Below, one piece after another: positions 40,061 to 49,828 of a stretch of 64,000 bases of DNA. Location: contig NC_069105.1 in NCBI RefSeq assembly GCF_947172395.1, positions 11,429,971-11,493,970 of the forward strand, in the 5' to 3' direction. Under the pieces are notes generated by a model. The model did not search any database. It had not been told where the DNA came from and saw only the letters and a program-made list of their open reading frames with translations. The number at the start of each line of letters is the position of its first letter. Position 1 is the stretch's first letter. This DNA is from Bicyclus anynana. Taxonomy: Eukaryota; Arthropoda; Insecta; Lepidoptera; Nymphalidae. A program made the translations under genes and the position numbers.

Positions 40061-40370
40061 TCATTCATATTTTCGCATAAAATCGCGGAATCTATCGTCC
40101 TTGACATGGTGTATCCTAGAGAAAAATAATTACAATGCGTACCATCTCAAATCTGATACGAGCACCGTATATGTCATCTCCGTACGTGCCCGACTACTGA
40201 CTAGGTACCGACTCGTCTCGCTCTGCAATGTTTGCATACATTGATTTGTTTAACGCTTCACCCATTTTGCAAGTAAACAGTTACAAAATGACATTGTGTG
40301 GTAAACGCTAATGGTTCATTCGTCCTAGTAAGTTGACCACGAAATTTGATATACCCAGCTGAATATTTGT
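40061..40370. other. Stretch with nothing recognised
   Basis: No feature was recognised. Confidence 0.4.
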
Positions 40371-40612
40371 CATCATTAGCAACTTATATTCGGCGTACTG
40401 TTGAGCACGAGTCTCTTCTCAGAATGAGAGGGGTTAGGTCAATAGTCCACATTGGGTCAGCGTGGTGCTGACCCAATGTGGATTGACAGACTTCACATAG
40501 GTTTCATCACAATGTTTTCCTTCAACGTTTAAGACGCCTGATATTTAATTTCTTGTAATCCACATAACCCAAAGCCGGACCGGATTCGAACCTACGCCCT
40601 ACGGCTATCACG
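40371..40612 (-). mobile_element. SINE-B with a small inverted duplication
   Basis: AACTTATATTCGGCGTACTG to CCGGATTCGAACC. TCCACATTGGGTCAGC at 40446-40461 and its exact complement at 40467-40482 replace the usual single block, giving a 16-bp hairpin with a 5-base loop. Confidence 0.8.
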
Positions 40613-40744
40613 CTGAATATTTGTATAAACATATATTTTAGCATACTAAAAGTTGACTTTTGTAACAAAAGTTATAGGGAATGTCATTCTCTACAATATT
40701 GGCAATAAATACAAATAGAGATTGATCTTCTGAATTTGCAAATT

Positions 40745-40848
40745 CTTTTACCATTAGAAAGCCACGTTCTTCGTATATGCTATAATTTCATCCCTGTATT
40801 CTCACGGGAACGGGAACTACTCTGGAGAACCCGCGGAGCGTCTGCTAA
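40745..40848 (+). mobile_element. Helitron (H3) 3' half
   Basis: ATTAGAAAGCCACGTTCTTC, TTTCATCCCTGTATTC and GCGGAGCGTCTGCTAA. The last base of CTAG is changed to A. Confidence 0.55.
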
Positions 40849-41087
40849 TAATAAATAATTACTATAAAAAAATCTTGCAGAACTTATATTATCAGCCCAA
40901 TAAATTTCCATTAATCACTTTTTGATAACTAGTTTTTTACAAGAACTTTTAAAAGAATGAACAAAGATTAATGGCCGTAATTTATATTTTTCTGTTTCTA
41001 CCCACATAAAACGTAATATGATAAAACCAGTTGGAATAAATTATTTCAAGGACATTTCTCTGGTAGAAACATCTTATTACTTAATGA

Positions 41088-41215
41088 CTAGCAGACGCCC
41101 CGTGGTTTCACTCGCGTAGTTCCCGTTTCAATAAAAATACAGGGATAAAATATAGCCTACGAAACTCATAAATAACGTGGCTTTTTATTGGAATTTTCAA
41201 TATAGATTGAATGAA
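41088..41215 (-). mobile_element. Helitron (H3), 5' end lost
   Basis: A|CTAGCAGACGCCCCGTGG, ACAGGGATAAAATATAGCC. It fades after GGAATTTTCAATATAG. Confidence 0.6.
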
Positions 41216-41480
41216 TCCAAAGATTACTACTACAACCACACTCACAAACTTCTTATGTCATTATATTTGTAAACAAATATAATGCCGGCATTTAATTGCA
41301 TGCATTTAGCAAGATGGCTACGATATGATAATATAATATTTTTTTTCACGGCTTTTTTTAAATTTGTAACACCTACAGCTAGTACAAGGGACATTTTATA
41401 TATATATAATAATTACTCAACACAACAAAAGAAATATGGAGCTCCTGTTATATGTTAAGTATACATATTAAAGAAGCACT
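41216..41480. other. AT-rich stretch
   Basis: Palindromic ATTATATTTGTAAACAAATATAAT lies near 41261-41282. No gene. Confidence 0.4.
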
Positions 41481-41803
41481 AAATTGTCACGATAGTCCAG
41501 TGGATATGACCTCTGCCTCTGATTCCGGAGGGTGTGGGTTCGAATCCGGCCCGGGGCATGCACCTCCAACTTTTCAGTTGTGTGCATTTTAAGAAATTAA
41601 ATATCACGTGTCTCAAACAGTGAAGGAAAACATCGTGAGGAAACCTGCATACCAGTGAATTATCTTAATTCTCTGCGTGTGTGAAGTCTGCCAATCCGCA
41701 TTGGGCCAGCGTGGTGGACTATTGGCCTAACCCCTCTCATTCTGAGAGGAGACTCGAGCTCAGCAGTGAGCCAAATATGGGTTGATGACGACGAAATTGT
41801 CAC
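41481..41803 (+). mobile_element. SINE-B, full length with 10-bp target duplication
   Basis: AAATTGTCAC occurs at 41481-41490 and again at 41794-41803, directly flanking the SINE. Box B is a perfect GGGTTCGAATCC and the body is close to the apparent consensus. It ends GGGTTGATGACGACG. The intact duplication marks it as one of the younger insertions. Confidence 0.9.
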
Positions 41804-42209
41804 AAATAACTGGCTGATTGCAGATTTAACTATTCGTAATGCACACAAATCATCTGCAAATACATCAGACGAGGCTAAATACTACAGAATATTCAACACC
41901 CAAGAACAGACGGACGGATGTGGTGAAATTTGATTCGAAGGAATACATATCGAACCCGGAACATCGTAAATGGTGGTATACTACATTTTTGCTCTTACCA
42001 ATTACGTATTGCCCTGTAGATAGCCATCGTGGTACATGAATCAAATGCAATATGATCATAAAATTCTAATGACATCAATTGCATGCAAATGTTGGAAGCA
42101 CTTGATTGAAGATGATGAGTAAGGTATTTTATTGATAAGTATAGTAAAGTATTTTATTGTATGTATCAGATACTTACGTAGTATTTTTTGTTTATTAGGT
42201 GTAGGTATA

Positions 42210-42400
42210 CACCTGCTCAGCGCCGGACCGAGGTAAATTTTAGAATGGAGCGAGATCCAATTATGGCGTCTTTCGCGCACGTAAATTCATCACATAAATT
42301 TCTTTTCGATCTTGTCTTTACCATTTCGGCGCCCCCTAGGATTTGGCGCCTGGAGCGACCGCTCCTTTCGCCGTATGGACGGTCCGGCCCTGCACCTGCT
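42210..42400. mobile_element. hAT-type MITE with 8-bp target duplication
   Basis: The element 42218-42392 (175 bases) has 13-base termini CAGCGCCGGACCG and CGGTCCGGCCCTG, one mismatch. CACCTGCT flanks it on both sides (42210-42217 and 42393-42400). CAG...CTG ends plus an 8-base duplication are the hallmarks of the hAT superfamily. No transposase; it is mobilised in trans. A 75-codon frame within is incidental. Confidence 0.9.
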
Positions 42401-42689
42401 TATCAAAAGGTTTAAAAAAAAATTTAATAGTAAGCCGAAATCAATAAACAATGGCTCTCTTCTATATTGGTAAGAAACTCTTTTTGGGTTTGAATTTTAA
42501 ATGCTTTCATTAATTTTTTTTTTAATCCTACAATAAAATTTTTACTAGTCTTTTGTACAGAACACACAATCAATAGGTAGAAAATACTTTTTAGCAGAAG
42601 CGTCAAAAGTGGATATAAAAAATAAGAAAACCAATATTGAAGAAAGGTTTCACAATATTTGTCCGGACAACTTAATTGACAAATCAAAC
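42401..42689. other. AT-rich stretch
   Basis: An 87-codon antisense frame (42424-42687) is rich in Lys, Phe and Leu with no recognised domain. Confidence 0.35.
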
Positions 42690-43030
42690 TGTAACCAAAA
42701 TAAAACCCTAGAATGGTAGAGAATAACCTTGAGTGGAGTCACGCACTTGTGAACATAGTGTGTAGGGTTAAAGGCATCTTTGACAGTTAACAAACACTCC
42801 CCTTTTCCACTCAAGTCACTCTCCCCGCCTATCCCAAGTAACCCATAAAAATTACACGACAAGAAATGTGAACGGTTCGAACGCCATGAGCATACTGAAG
42901 CCGACCGTACGACGAGCGCTTCATATCGAAAGTCGTTCCCGTCAACCGATCGCTACCCCTCTCGAACTCCCTACTCTTTACGGAAACAAGTCGCGCCACG
43001 CCACGTCATATCCGCCTCAGATTACTATTT
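42690..43030. other. GC-richer, repeat-free patch
   Basis: In contrast to its surroundings this 340-base patch is close to half GC and has no transposon landmarks. Plus strand: CATAAAAAT at 42845 about 30 bases before the GC-rich part. Minus strand: TCAGTATG near 42897. A 76-codon plus-strand frame begins at 42868 with MNGSNAMSILKPTVRRALHI, without recognised similarity. It may be a promoter, enhancer or exon; none is proven. Confidence 0.35.
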
Positions 43031-43521
43031 CTTACAATAATGTTATTTTTCTCTTTTTATTTATATATAGTTTCGTGGGTATGTTTAAAATGTTTTGAAG
43101 TTGTATTTTTTTTAATAATTCTGCGAAATAACCGCGTCGAAAGCGTTTTTTTTTCTTCAATTCTATCTCTCGATCAAGAGACACTGATCCTTCACTAGAC
43201 AAACATACCTACTTTGTTACGTTGGTTACCAATACTTATATTTCCTATTTTAAATTCACATTATATGTTTTATTAAACATATTTAAATAAGAAAAAGGCT
43301 TTTTTAAATAAAGGCTTTGGCCTTTTGTGCATAAATAAGGAACTATTGAAAGCCTTCGTACAATATGCCATCCACTTGTTCCCACGTTGATGAGGCTTTC
43401 TCTCGTGATCGACCGGCGGCTCAATCAAGACTCGAGACGTACAATCGATGGATACTATTTCCGTAAAGCTACGACTTGACTTACGACTATGCACTATGGT
43501 AAATACTGCACGTATAAAACA
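43031..43521. other. AT-rich stretch, nothing recognised
   Basis: No feature was recognised. Confidence 0.4.
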
Positions 43522-43716
43522 CTAACTGACGCCGCGCGGTTTCACCCGAGTGGTTCTCGTTCCCGTAGGAGTACGGGAAAAATATATAGCCTATAGCCTT
43601 CCTCGATAAATGGGCTATCTAACACTGAAAGAATTTTTCAAATCGGACCAGTAATTCCTGAGATTAGCGCGTTCCATCAAACAAACAAACTCTTCAGCTT
43701 TATATATTAGTATAGA
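43522..43716 (-). mobile_element. Helitron (H2), full length
   Basis: A|CTAACTGACGCCGCGCGG (CTAG changed to CTAA) to TTAGTATAGA|T. A short (GATATA)n repeat follows it, probably grown from the target side. Confidence 0.85.
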
Positions 43717-43871
43717 TATAGATATAGATAATACATTCAGCTGAAAATAGAACCTCCTTTTTGGAAATCGGTTAAAAAGTGTTTAACCGCGTAAGTTGTT
43801 TGCACTCAGATAAGGAACTTTTACACATATCAGTAACTGGATGGATGTCCGTATTTGAAACTCTGTATTAA

Positions 43872-44247
43872 TCCTACTAATATTATAAACGCGAAAGCTT
43901 GTATGGATGTTTGGATGTTTGTTACTCTTTAACGCCGCTACTACAGAAGCGATTTGGCTGAAATTTGGAATGAAAATAGATTTAACTCTGGATTAACACA
44001 TAGGCTACTTTTTATCCCGAAAAAAACCATTTTTTCCCGAGATTTGCGAAAACTGATGATTTTGATGATATGCATGTTTTTTACTCTTTCACGCCTCGAA
44101 TACTGAACCGAATTAGCTGAACTTTGGTATTGAGATATATTATAGCCTGGATTAACACATAGGCTACTTTTAATCCCGGAAAAATTCATGGTTGCCGAGG
44201 GATTAGTGAAAAACTAAATTCCACGCGAAGTCGCGGGCGTTCGCTAG
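43872..44247 (+). mobile_element. Helitron (H1), long subfamily
   Basis: A|TCCTACTAATATTATAAAC to GGCGTTCGCTAG|T, 376 bases, with the same internal doubling as 2811-3187 including the GCGAAAACTGATGATT junction. The two share the junction, so they come from one source element. Confidence 0.85.
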
Positions 44248-44703
44248 TTTTATACTAAGGAGCCACATGAGCCTTCAATTTAGCCTTTAACGTAGTACCT
44301 ATGTAAGATTATCTCCAAAAAGAGTTTTCATAACATGAGAAAACTCTTTTCTTATATAGAATATAAAATTTATTACAACAAGACGCTATTTTTCGTCATA
44401 TTAGAATTCACCAGTCGTTCATCTGTTAGGCACGATAGTTTCCGTTAGTCATTTCGCTTTCAATGGCGATTATGGATCAACACAACAAGTATAGGTTGTG
44501 ACGTAACTTTTATTTGTCTTTCTTGTCTGTGTCGTTGATATATAGCCAAGTTTGCGGTTTGGCTTTAGCTTGGTAGTTGACCTAAATTAAACAAGACTAA
44601 CGGATGCACGCGACTGCGTCCGAGTGAGAGTCACTTTTTAGGAATATTAGTCATGTCCGCCATCTCGCGTTGAACGAGCGTGGTGGTCTCAATATATCAT
44701 ATG
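44248..44703. other. Mostly unrecognised
   Basis: A 12-bp hairpin AAAAGAGTTTTC/GAAAACTCTTTT lies at 44318-44350. CTAACGGATGCACGCGACTG near 44598 is a scrap of an antisense Helitron end. Confidence 0.4.
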
Positions 44704-44900
44704 CTAGCTGACGTCGCGCGGTTTCACTCGCGTGATTCCTGTTCCCGTAGGAATAAGGAGATAATATATAGCCTATAACCTTCCTCGATAAATGGGCTAT
44801 CTAACACTGAAAGAAAATTTTCAAATCGGACCAGTAGTTCCTGAGATTAGCGTGTTCAATCAAACAAACAAACTCTTCAGCTTTATAATATTAGTATAGA
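44704..44900 (-). mobile_element. Helitron (H2), full length
   Basis: CTAGCTGACGTCGCGCGG to TTAGTATAGA|T, 197 bases. The left bordering base is G instead of A. Confidence 0.85.
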
Positions 44901-44904
44901 TAAT

Positions 44905-45055
44905 ATTTATTTATTTATTTAGTACTCTTTATTTGTACACCACAATAAATAAATAAAAACAAGCAAAACAGAAACTAAGAAAAAGTAGAATACAAAAGGC
45001 GGCCTTATCGCTTAGTAGCGATCTCTTCCAGGCAACCTTAGACTTAAGAGCTTAT
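44905..45055 (-). mobile_element. LINE 3' end (GAGATCGCT type)
   Basis: A (TTTA)n tail, TACTCTTTATTTGTACAC, then GGCGGCCTTATCGC and AGCGATCTCTTCCAGGCAAC: the complement of the family at 26495-26640, better preserved. Confidence 0.7.
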
Positions 45056-45221
45056 TAAGACAACTGTAGGTGGTGTTTACGTAATAATAATGTGCATTAT
45101 ACATACATAAAAATAACTACACACTAATACATAAACTATATAATAATTATAAATATCATAAAATACACTAATATATTTATTATATCATTATGTCGTATGA
45201 TAAATATTCTAATAAAATAAA

Positions 45222-45270
45222 ATATGTCACTAGTGACTAAGATAATATGTCACTAGTGACTAAGATAATA
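45222..45270. repeat. Two 23-bp tandem units with a palindromic core
   Basis: The unit ATATGTCACTAGTGACTAAG (plus ATA) occurs twice, and a partial third follows. GTCACTAGTGAC is a perfect 12-bp palindrome. Confidence 0.85.
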
Positions 45271-45549
45271 TGTCTTAACGGATTTTTTAATATTAGAGGG
45301 GATATGTTGTATACCAATAGCAGGACGTCAAAATAGCTGATAAGGATGTGTCAAGTGTCAAACATGACCAATATTCTACTTTCCCCTCAAGTTAAGCCTA
45401 TATTATTTTATAACAGATAAGACCTAAACCAATTTAGAAATGACGTGGCTATTGATAAAAGAATTTTCTAAATTGGTTCAATACTTCAATACATTCAGAG
45501 ATTATCCCCTACAATACAACAAACTTTACCTCAATATAATAAAGGGCTA
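45271..45549. other. Includes an old H3 Helitron relic
   Basis: AATGACGTGGCTATTGATAAAAG to AACAAACTTTACCTCAATATA (about 45437-45540) reads as the 5' half of an antisense H3 Helitron. Confidence 0.4.
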
Positions 45550-45743
45550 TCACGAGCCGTGCGTCTGAAACGGTGAAGGAAAAACATCGTGAGGAAACCA
45601 TGCCAGAGAATTTTCTTAAATGTGTGAAGTCTGCCAATCCGCATTGGACCAGCGTGGTGGATTGGCTTAGCCCCTTTAATTCTCAGAGGAGACTCGAGCT
45701 CAGCAGTGAGCCGAATATGGGTTGATAATGATGATGATGATGA
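45550..45743 (+). mobile_element. SINE-B, head lost, (GAT)n tail kept
   Basis: GAGCCGTGCGTCTGAAACGG to GATAATGATGATGATGATGA. The first 140 bases are replaced by a 10-base remnant (AGCCGTG). Confidence 0.8.
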
Positions 45744-46047
45744 ATTTTAGTGAAGATATTAGTAACGTTTTTCTAATTGTAACATAATCATTATGTATGT
45801 TTCATTTTAAAATCCTCACGATATAAGAATAATAAATATATATATAGACGTCACATATTAGATATTTATTTCGTATGCGTACATTATAATCATGGTTCAC
45901 AAACACAAAAGAGAACAGTCAATCAAGTCGTCAATACATCATTATACGTGTTATATAACACGTGCACTATGTGTGTGTTGCATAATACAAATTAAGTATT
46001 GAATCGTTGGTATTTCTACGGCAGGTTCTTTAATCAACGTACACAAA
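45744..46047. other. AT-rich stretch
   Basis: Contains an 18-bp palindrome ACGTGTTATATAACACGT (45946-45963). No gene. Confidence 0.4.
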
Positions 46048-46078
46048 CTAGCATACGCCTCGTGGTTTCATCCGCAAC
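46048..46078 (-). mobile_element. Helitron 3' end scrap
   Basis: A|CTAGCATACGCCTCGTGG and TTTCATCCGC, about 30 bases. Confidence 0.45.
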
Positions 46079-46101
46079 ATCGCAACTTTTTGTTGTTGAA
46101 T

Positions 46102-46258
46102 CGTGGCTAGTTACCCTACCGACCGCCAAGCGATTTAGCGTTCCGGTACGACGTCGTGTAGAAACCGAAAGGGGTGTGGATTTCATCTTAGATTGCATCA
46201 TCACTTACCATCAGGTGAGATTGTAGTCAAAGGCTAACTTGTAAAGAATTAAAAAAAT
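46102..46258 (+). mobile_element. SINE-A 3' half
   Basis: CGTGGCTAGTTACCCTACCG to AAAGAATTAAAAAAAT. The 75-codon frame across it comes from the SINE. Confidence 0.8.
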
Positions 46259-46734
46259 ATATCGAAGACAGAGATCATAATATGAACCGGGCTATTAGTT
46301 CAGTCAATCTGTAATGAAATAAATGCCTACCCTCAGGATAATTTCAAGAAAAAGTTTGACTTAAAATAACGTTAGGGGGACATGTAAAGATGTTAACTGT
46401 AGATAGGGTCCCCCCTCCTGCTGTTTTTGAGAAAATCCAAAAAATTTTTGAAACGCGTTTTTCTCCGAATCTATGGGTTTTAGGGAAAATTTTATAAAAC
46501 AAAAAATGTAGAGGACAACAATTTAAACTACATTTTATGTCATTGGAGCAAAATCATACGACTAAAAATACAAACAAAAAAAAATTCGTTTTGATATGTA
46601 TAATTTTATGCTTATTTCAAATTTAAATTATATTACTTAATTAAAACAATTTTATGATTGTAGGTAAGAAATATATACTCAAACAATTATATAAATTGTA
46701 AAATTTGCGCGCCATTTATATCGCAATACACTGT
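46259..46734. other. Unrecognised stretch
   Basis: GATAGGGTCCCCCCTCCTGC and CGCGTTTTTCTCCGAATC near 46410-46470 look like parts of an interspersed repeat I cannot name. Confidence 0.35.
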
Positions 46735-46814
46735 GACTTTATATTTTGTATGTCCATCTTGTGTATTTATTAAGTGTATTCAGGCAAATAAAGTTCATTT
46801 CATTTCATTTCAAA
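46735..46814 (+). mobile_element. LINE tail with (TTTCA)n end
   Basis: GGCAAATAAAGTTCATTTC followed by ATTTCATTTC. AATAAA and a pentanucleotide tail suggest a LINE 3' end. Confidence 0.5.
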
Positions 46815-46839
46815 CAGTAGGTACGGCTCACGGCTCAGC

Positions 46840-47030
46840 GCCTATAGCCAAGTGGCACGACGATTCTCTTTCTACGATCGCAAACGCTTCGAAAACTACA
46901 TAAATGTATGGGAATGACAGATCTTGATCACGTGACCTGTCTATAGCAAATGTCATTCGCATAAATTTTTCTAGTTTTCGATGCGTTTGCGATTGTAGAT
47001 AGAGAATCGACGAGCAATTTGGCTACAAGG
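46840..47030. mobile_element. Foldback element (FB-1), copy 3
   Basis: GCCTATAGCCAAGTGGCACG at the left and GCAATTTGGCTACAAGG at the right. The centre GATCTTGATCACGTGACC has the orientation of copy 1. Confidence 0.8.
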
Positions 47031-47415
47031 GAAGTCTATGTGACAAGTACATATTAAAAGTAAATAGATTTTATGCCTGTTAAAATTCATCACCGTTTCT
47101 CTCGATTTCAAAATTTATTACACTTATGACCTTTCGCGTCTGTAATGTTTACGTGTTCTATTAGCGTTCAAATGATCACTGCTTGCTGATGCATTATAAT
47201 GTAAATTTTTAAAAAAAGCAATATTATTTCGAAATGGATATTTAAAACTATAGCTTTTAATTAATTTATGTATTTTATTCAGAGGTCTTCAAATAATAAT
47301 TAAATTATATCTTTTAATGTTTTATATTAAAAGGTCTTCATATCATAGTGTAGTAATATATTTGTCACGACGTTTTATTTTTCAAAAATTATACTGAGAG
47401 ACTAGTGGCTGTTTG
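47031..47415. other. AT-rich stretch, nothing recognised
   Basis: No feature was recognised. Confidence 0.4.
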
Positions 47416-47547
47416 ATACTGTTACTATCGCGTTAACGTAAACGCGAATTTCTAAGGAATTGAAACAGCGGCATCTAGTGGCACTACCGCACAACTGTTT
47501 CAATTCCATATAAATTTGCGTTTACGTCAACGCGATAGTAACAGTAT
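47416..47547. mobile_element. Foldback MITE with 53-bp arms
   Basis: Arms 47416-47468 and 47495-47547 begin ATACTGTTACTATCGCG and end in its complement. They also share GTAAACGCGAATTT and AATTGAAACAG. The 26-base centre is GGCATCTAGTGGCACTACC. Confidence 0.85.
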
Positions 47548-47647
47548 GAAAATATTGAAAACTCCCACTAGGCATACTGAATTACTAATGATTGCTAATT
47601 TTGTCTGTTTTTAAAATGAATATTTGCTATATATTTTATAATTTGAC

Positions 47648-47760
47648 AAATATTCAAATTCCCTTCCAATTAGTCGGGAAAGACTAGGAGTGGGTACGAC
47701 AATAGACCATCGGGGCGGGGATCGAACCACCACCCCTCGGTGATGAGCTATTGAGGCTTC
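47648..47760 (-). mobile_element. SINE-C
   Basis: AAATTCCCTTCCAATTAGTC to TGATGAGCTATTGAGGC. Box B complement GGGGATCGAACCACC is intact; the box A region is truncated at the right. Confidence 0.7.
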
Positions 47761-47794
47761 AAATTACTTCGCACTAAAATTAAATAATATTAAA

Positions 47795-48130
47795 TTATTC
47801 ACTGATACTAGCTGCGATAGCCTAGTGAATATGACCTCTGCCTTCGATTCGAAAGGCGTATAGGCTCGAATCCGGTCCGGGGCATGCACCTCCAACTTTT
47901 CAATGAAGCATTTTATGAAATTAAAAATCACGTGTCTCAAACTGTGAAGGTAAACATCGTAAGGAAACCTGCATACCGAAGAATTTCATTAATTCTCTAC
48001 GTGTGTGAAGTCTGCCGATTCGCATTCGATGATGAGTGGCGGTCTATTAGCCTAACCCCAATCATTCTGAGAGGAGACTCGTGCTCAACAGTGAGCCGAA
48101 TAGGGGTTGTTAATGATGATGTTATTCACT
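47795..48130 (+). mobile_element. SINE-B, full length with 9-bp target duplication
   Basis: TTATTCACT at 47795-47803 and 48122-48130 flanks the copy. It runs from CTGCGATAGCCTAGTGAA to GGGGTTGTTAATGATGAT. Box B (AGGCTCGAATCC) is changed at its start. The body is more diverged than that of 41481-41803. Confidence 0.85.
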
Positions 48131-48696
48131 ATTTAGTCCTATTCACTTTTAGTATTATTCACTAGTAGTAAATGTTTACGAGCAAAATTTGGTACCATTG
48201 TATTTTCGGATAGGAATAAACAAAACAGCCTTTGAAAAATTTATCATGTTTTCTTGTAGAAGACTGATATAGAAATATCAATCTTTTATTTTAATATTAT
48301 GTATTTATAAAAATACATAAATATTACATAAAAAATTTATAAATAAAATTAGCTAATAAAATTCAAGGCCAAAGGAGAGTTAATAAAAAAAGTTAAATTT
48401 CTCATAGCACAACATTATAATACCTATACAAGTAAATCATTAGAATTTTAAATTTAATCTCCACATGAGATTATAATACTTGTTTTAAAATATTGTGTTA
48501 AAAAATGTTTATAATTCTTAACGAACTTCGTAAAAGCCAACACCCATAGATCCTTAACAACCTGATTATGTTACCAGTTTGAAAAAAAGTTTATAAAAAT
48601 TTTTTAAACCTCAATTCATCATAATAACTATAGCTTTTATCACGGCTCTAGGATAGATTGTTAATAAAGACCAAATTAGTGAAGGCCACATCGATA
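48131..48696. other. AT-rich stretch, nothing recognised
   Basis: No feature was recognised. Confidence 0.4.
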
Positions 48697-49017
48697 TAAA
48701 TCGTTAGATGGGCCCCTCCACACTAAAGAACGCACAATTTTATATCATTACCCAAAGACGTGCACGCACATCTTATCTTAGTTCATAATAAGTAACAAGC
48801 ACATGCTGTGAGTGGACGTGGACTTAAGAAAATATTTAAATATTTAATTTTTTTTTTTTTAAATTTTAATCCCTTAATTATGCCTTCTTGTTCATTTTGG
48901 AAGTGTAAAAACACAAGCCACAACATGAATAAAGAGAAATGTGTTACGAGTGATGACGTACTCAATGTGCGAAACTAATGATAATCCCGCGACTCTTTGA
49001 GGCCCATCTAACGATCT
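48697..49017 (+). mobile_element. Terminal-inverted-repeat element with THAP-like coding remnant
   Basis: Ends AATCGTTAGATGGGCCCCTC (48699-48718) and GAGGCCCATCTAACGAT (48999-49015) are inverted. Inside, an ATG at 48880 opens a 32-codon frame. Confidence 0.55.
48880..48978 (+). pseudogene. Possible THAP-domain transposase N-terminus
   Basis: A 32-codon frame ending at TAA (976-978 of the 48-kb block) begins MPSCSFWKCKN. THAP zinc fingers characteristically start M-P-x-C with a second cysteine four residues after the first, then N; the downstream C-x2-H pair and the AVPTF motif are absent because the frame ends early. THAP domains occur at the start of P-element-type transposases. The frame is inside an element with inverted ends and thus could be a truncated first exon. 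A chance match cannot be excluded at this length. Confidence 0.4.
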
Positions 49018-49107
49018 ACGATCGATGATAGGCCAGCTGATTTAAGACCTATGAGGTAAAGAACGATCGATGATAGGCCAGCTGACATAAGACCTATGAG
49101 GTAAAGA
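49018..49107 (+). repeat. Two 45-bp tandem units
   Basis: Units 49018-49062 and 49063-49107, with two differences, each containing ATCGATGATAGGCCAGCTGA and GACCTATGAGGTAAAGA. They start where the inverted-end element stops. Confidence 0.85.
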
Positions 49108-49629
49108 AGCCAAGAATATTTGCATCCAATACTAGAGTTAGTAAATAAACTAATAAGCTACGCCCACGTTCGCTTCAAATGAGACAATAATTATATAAAA
49201 ACACATTACTCTGTCGTAAATTTAACATATGTCAAGGCTAGCAGATTCGACCCGTTTTATATCTTCTCAAAATACCATTTTGCATATTAATTGAAGATTC
49301 TCATCATCGGCTGCTTAAAATAAAAAATCTTCAGGTTGCATTTCAAGGTTTATTGTGTTTTGTTAAAACTCGATTGATATATTTAAAAGTTCATTTGAAA
49401 TCAATTCTCAACATGCTATTTAATGTCTAATATATTCAAATATATTATATTATAATATATACAATTATACATGTTTAGTGATCGAAGAAACGGATAAGAT
49501 GATTAAGATCAAACTTTTTTTATTGCCTCTTTATGTCTATAATAAAAGAAAATGTATGATTTTCGTATGATTTTTTTTTATTTAATTTAACGTATGATTT
49601 TCGATGAAAAAGTTACAGTACATAAATCA
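49108..49629. other. AT-rich stretch
   Basis: Contains TATA-type palindromes near 49435-49460. No gene. Confidence 0.4.
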
Positions 49630-49828
49630 TCCTACTAATATTATAAACGCGAAAGTTTGTATGGATGTTTGTTACTCTTTAACACCGTTACTATTGAGCC
49701 GATTCTGCTGAAATTTGGAATGCAAATAGATTTTACTTTTTTACTTTTCATCTCGGAAAAATCTATGGTACCCGCATTTTTTGTGAAAAACTGAATTCCA
49801 CGTGGACGAAGTCGCGGGCGTCCGCTAG
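49630..49828 (+). mobile_element. Helitron (H1), full length
   Basis: A|TCCTACTAATATTATAAAC to GGGCGTCCGCTAG|T, 199 bases, close to the apparent consensus. Confidence 0.9.
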
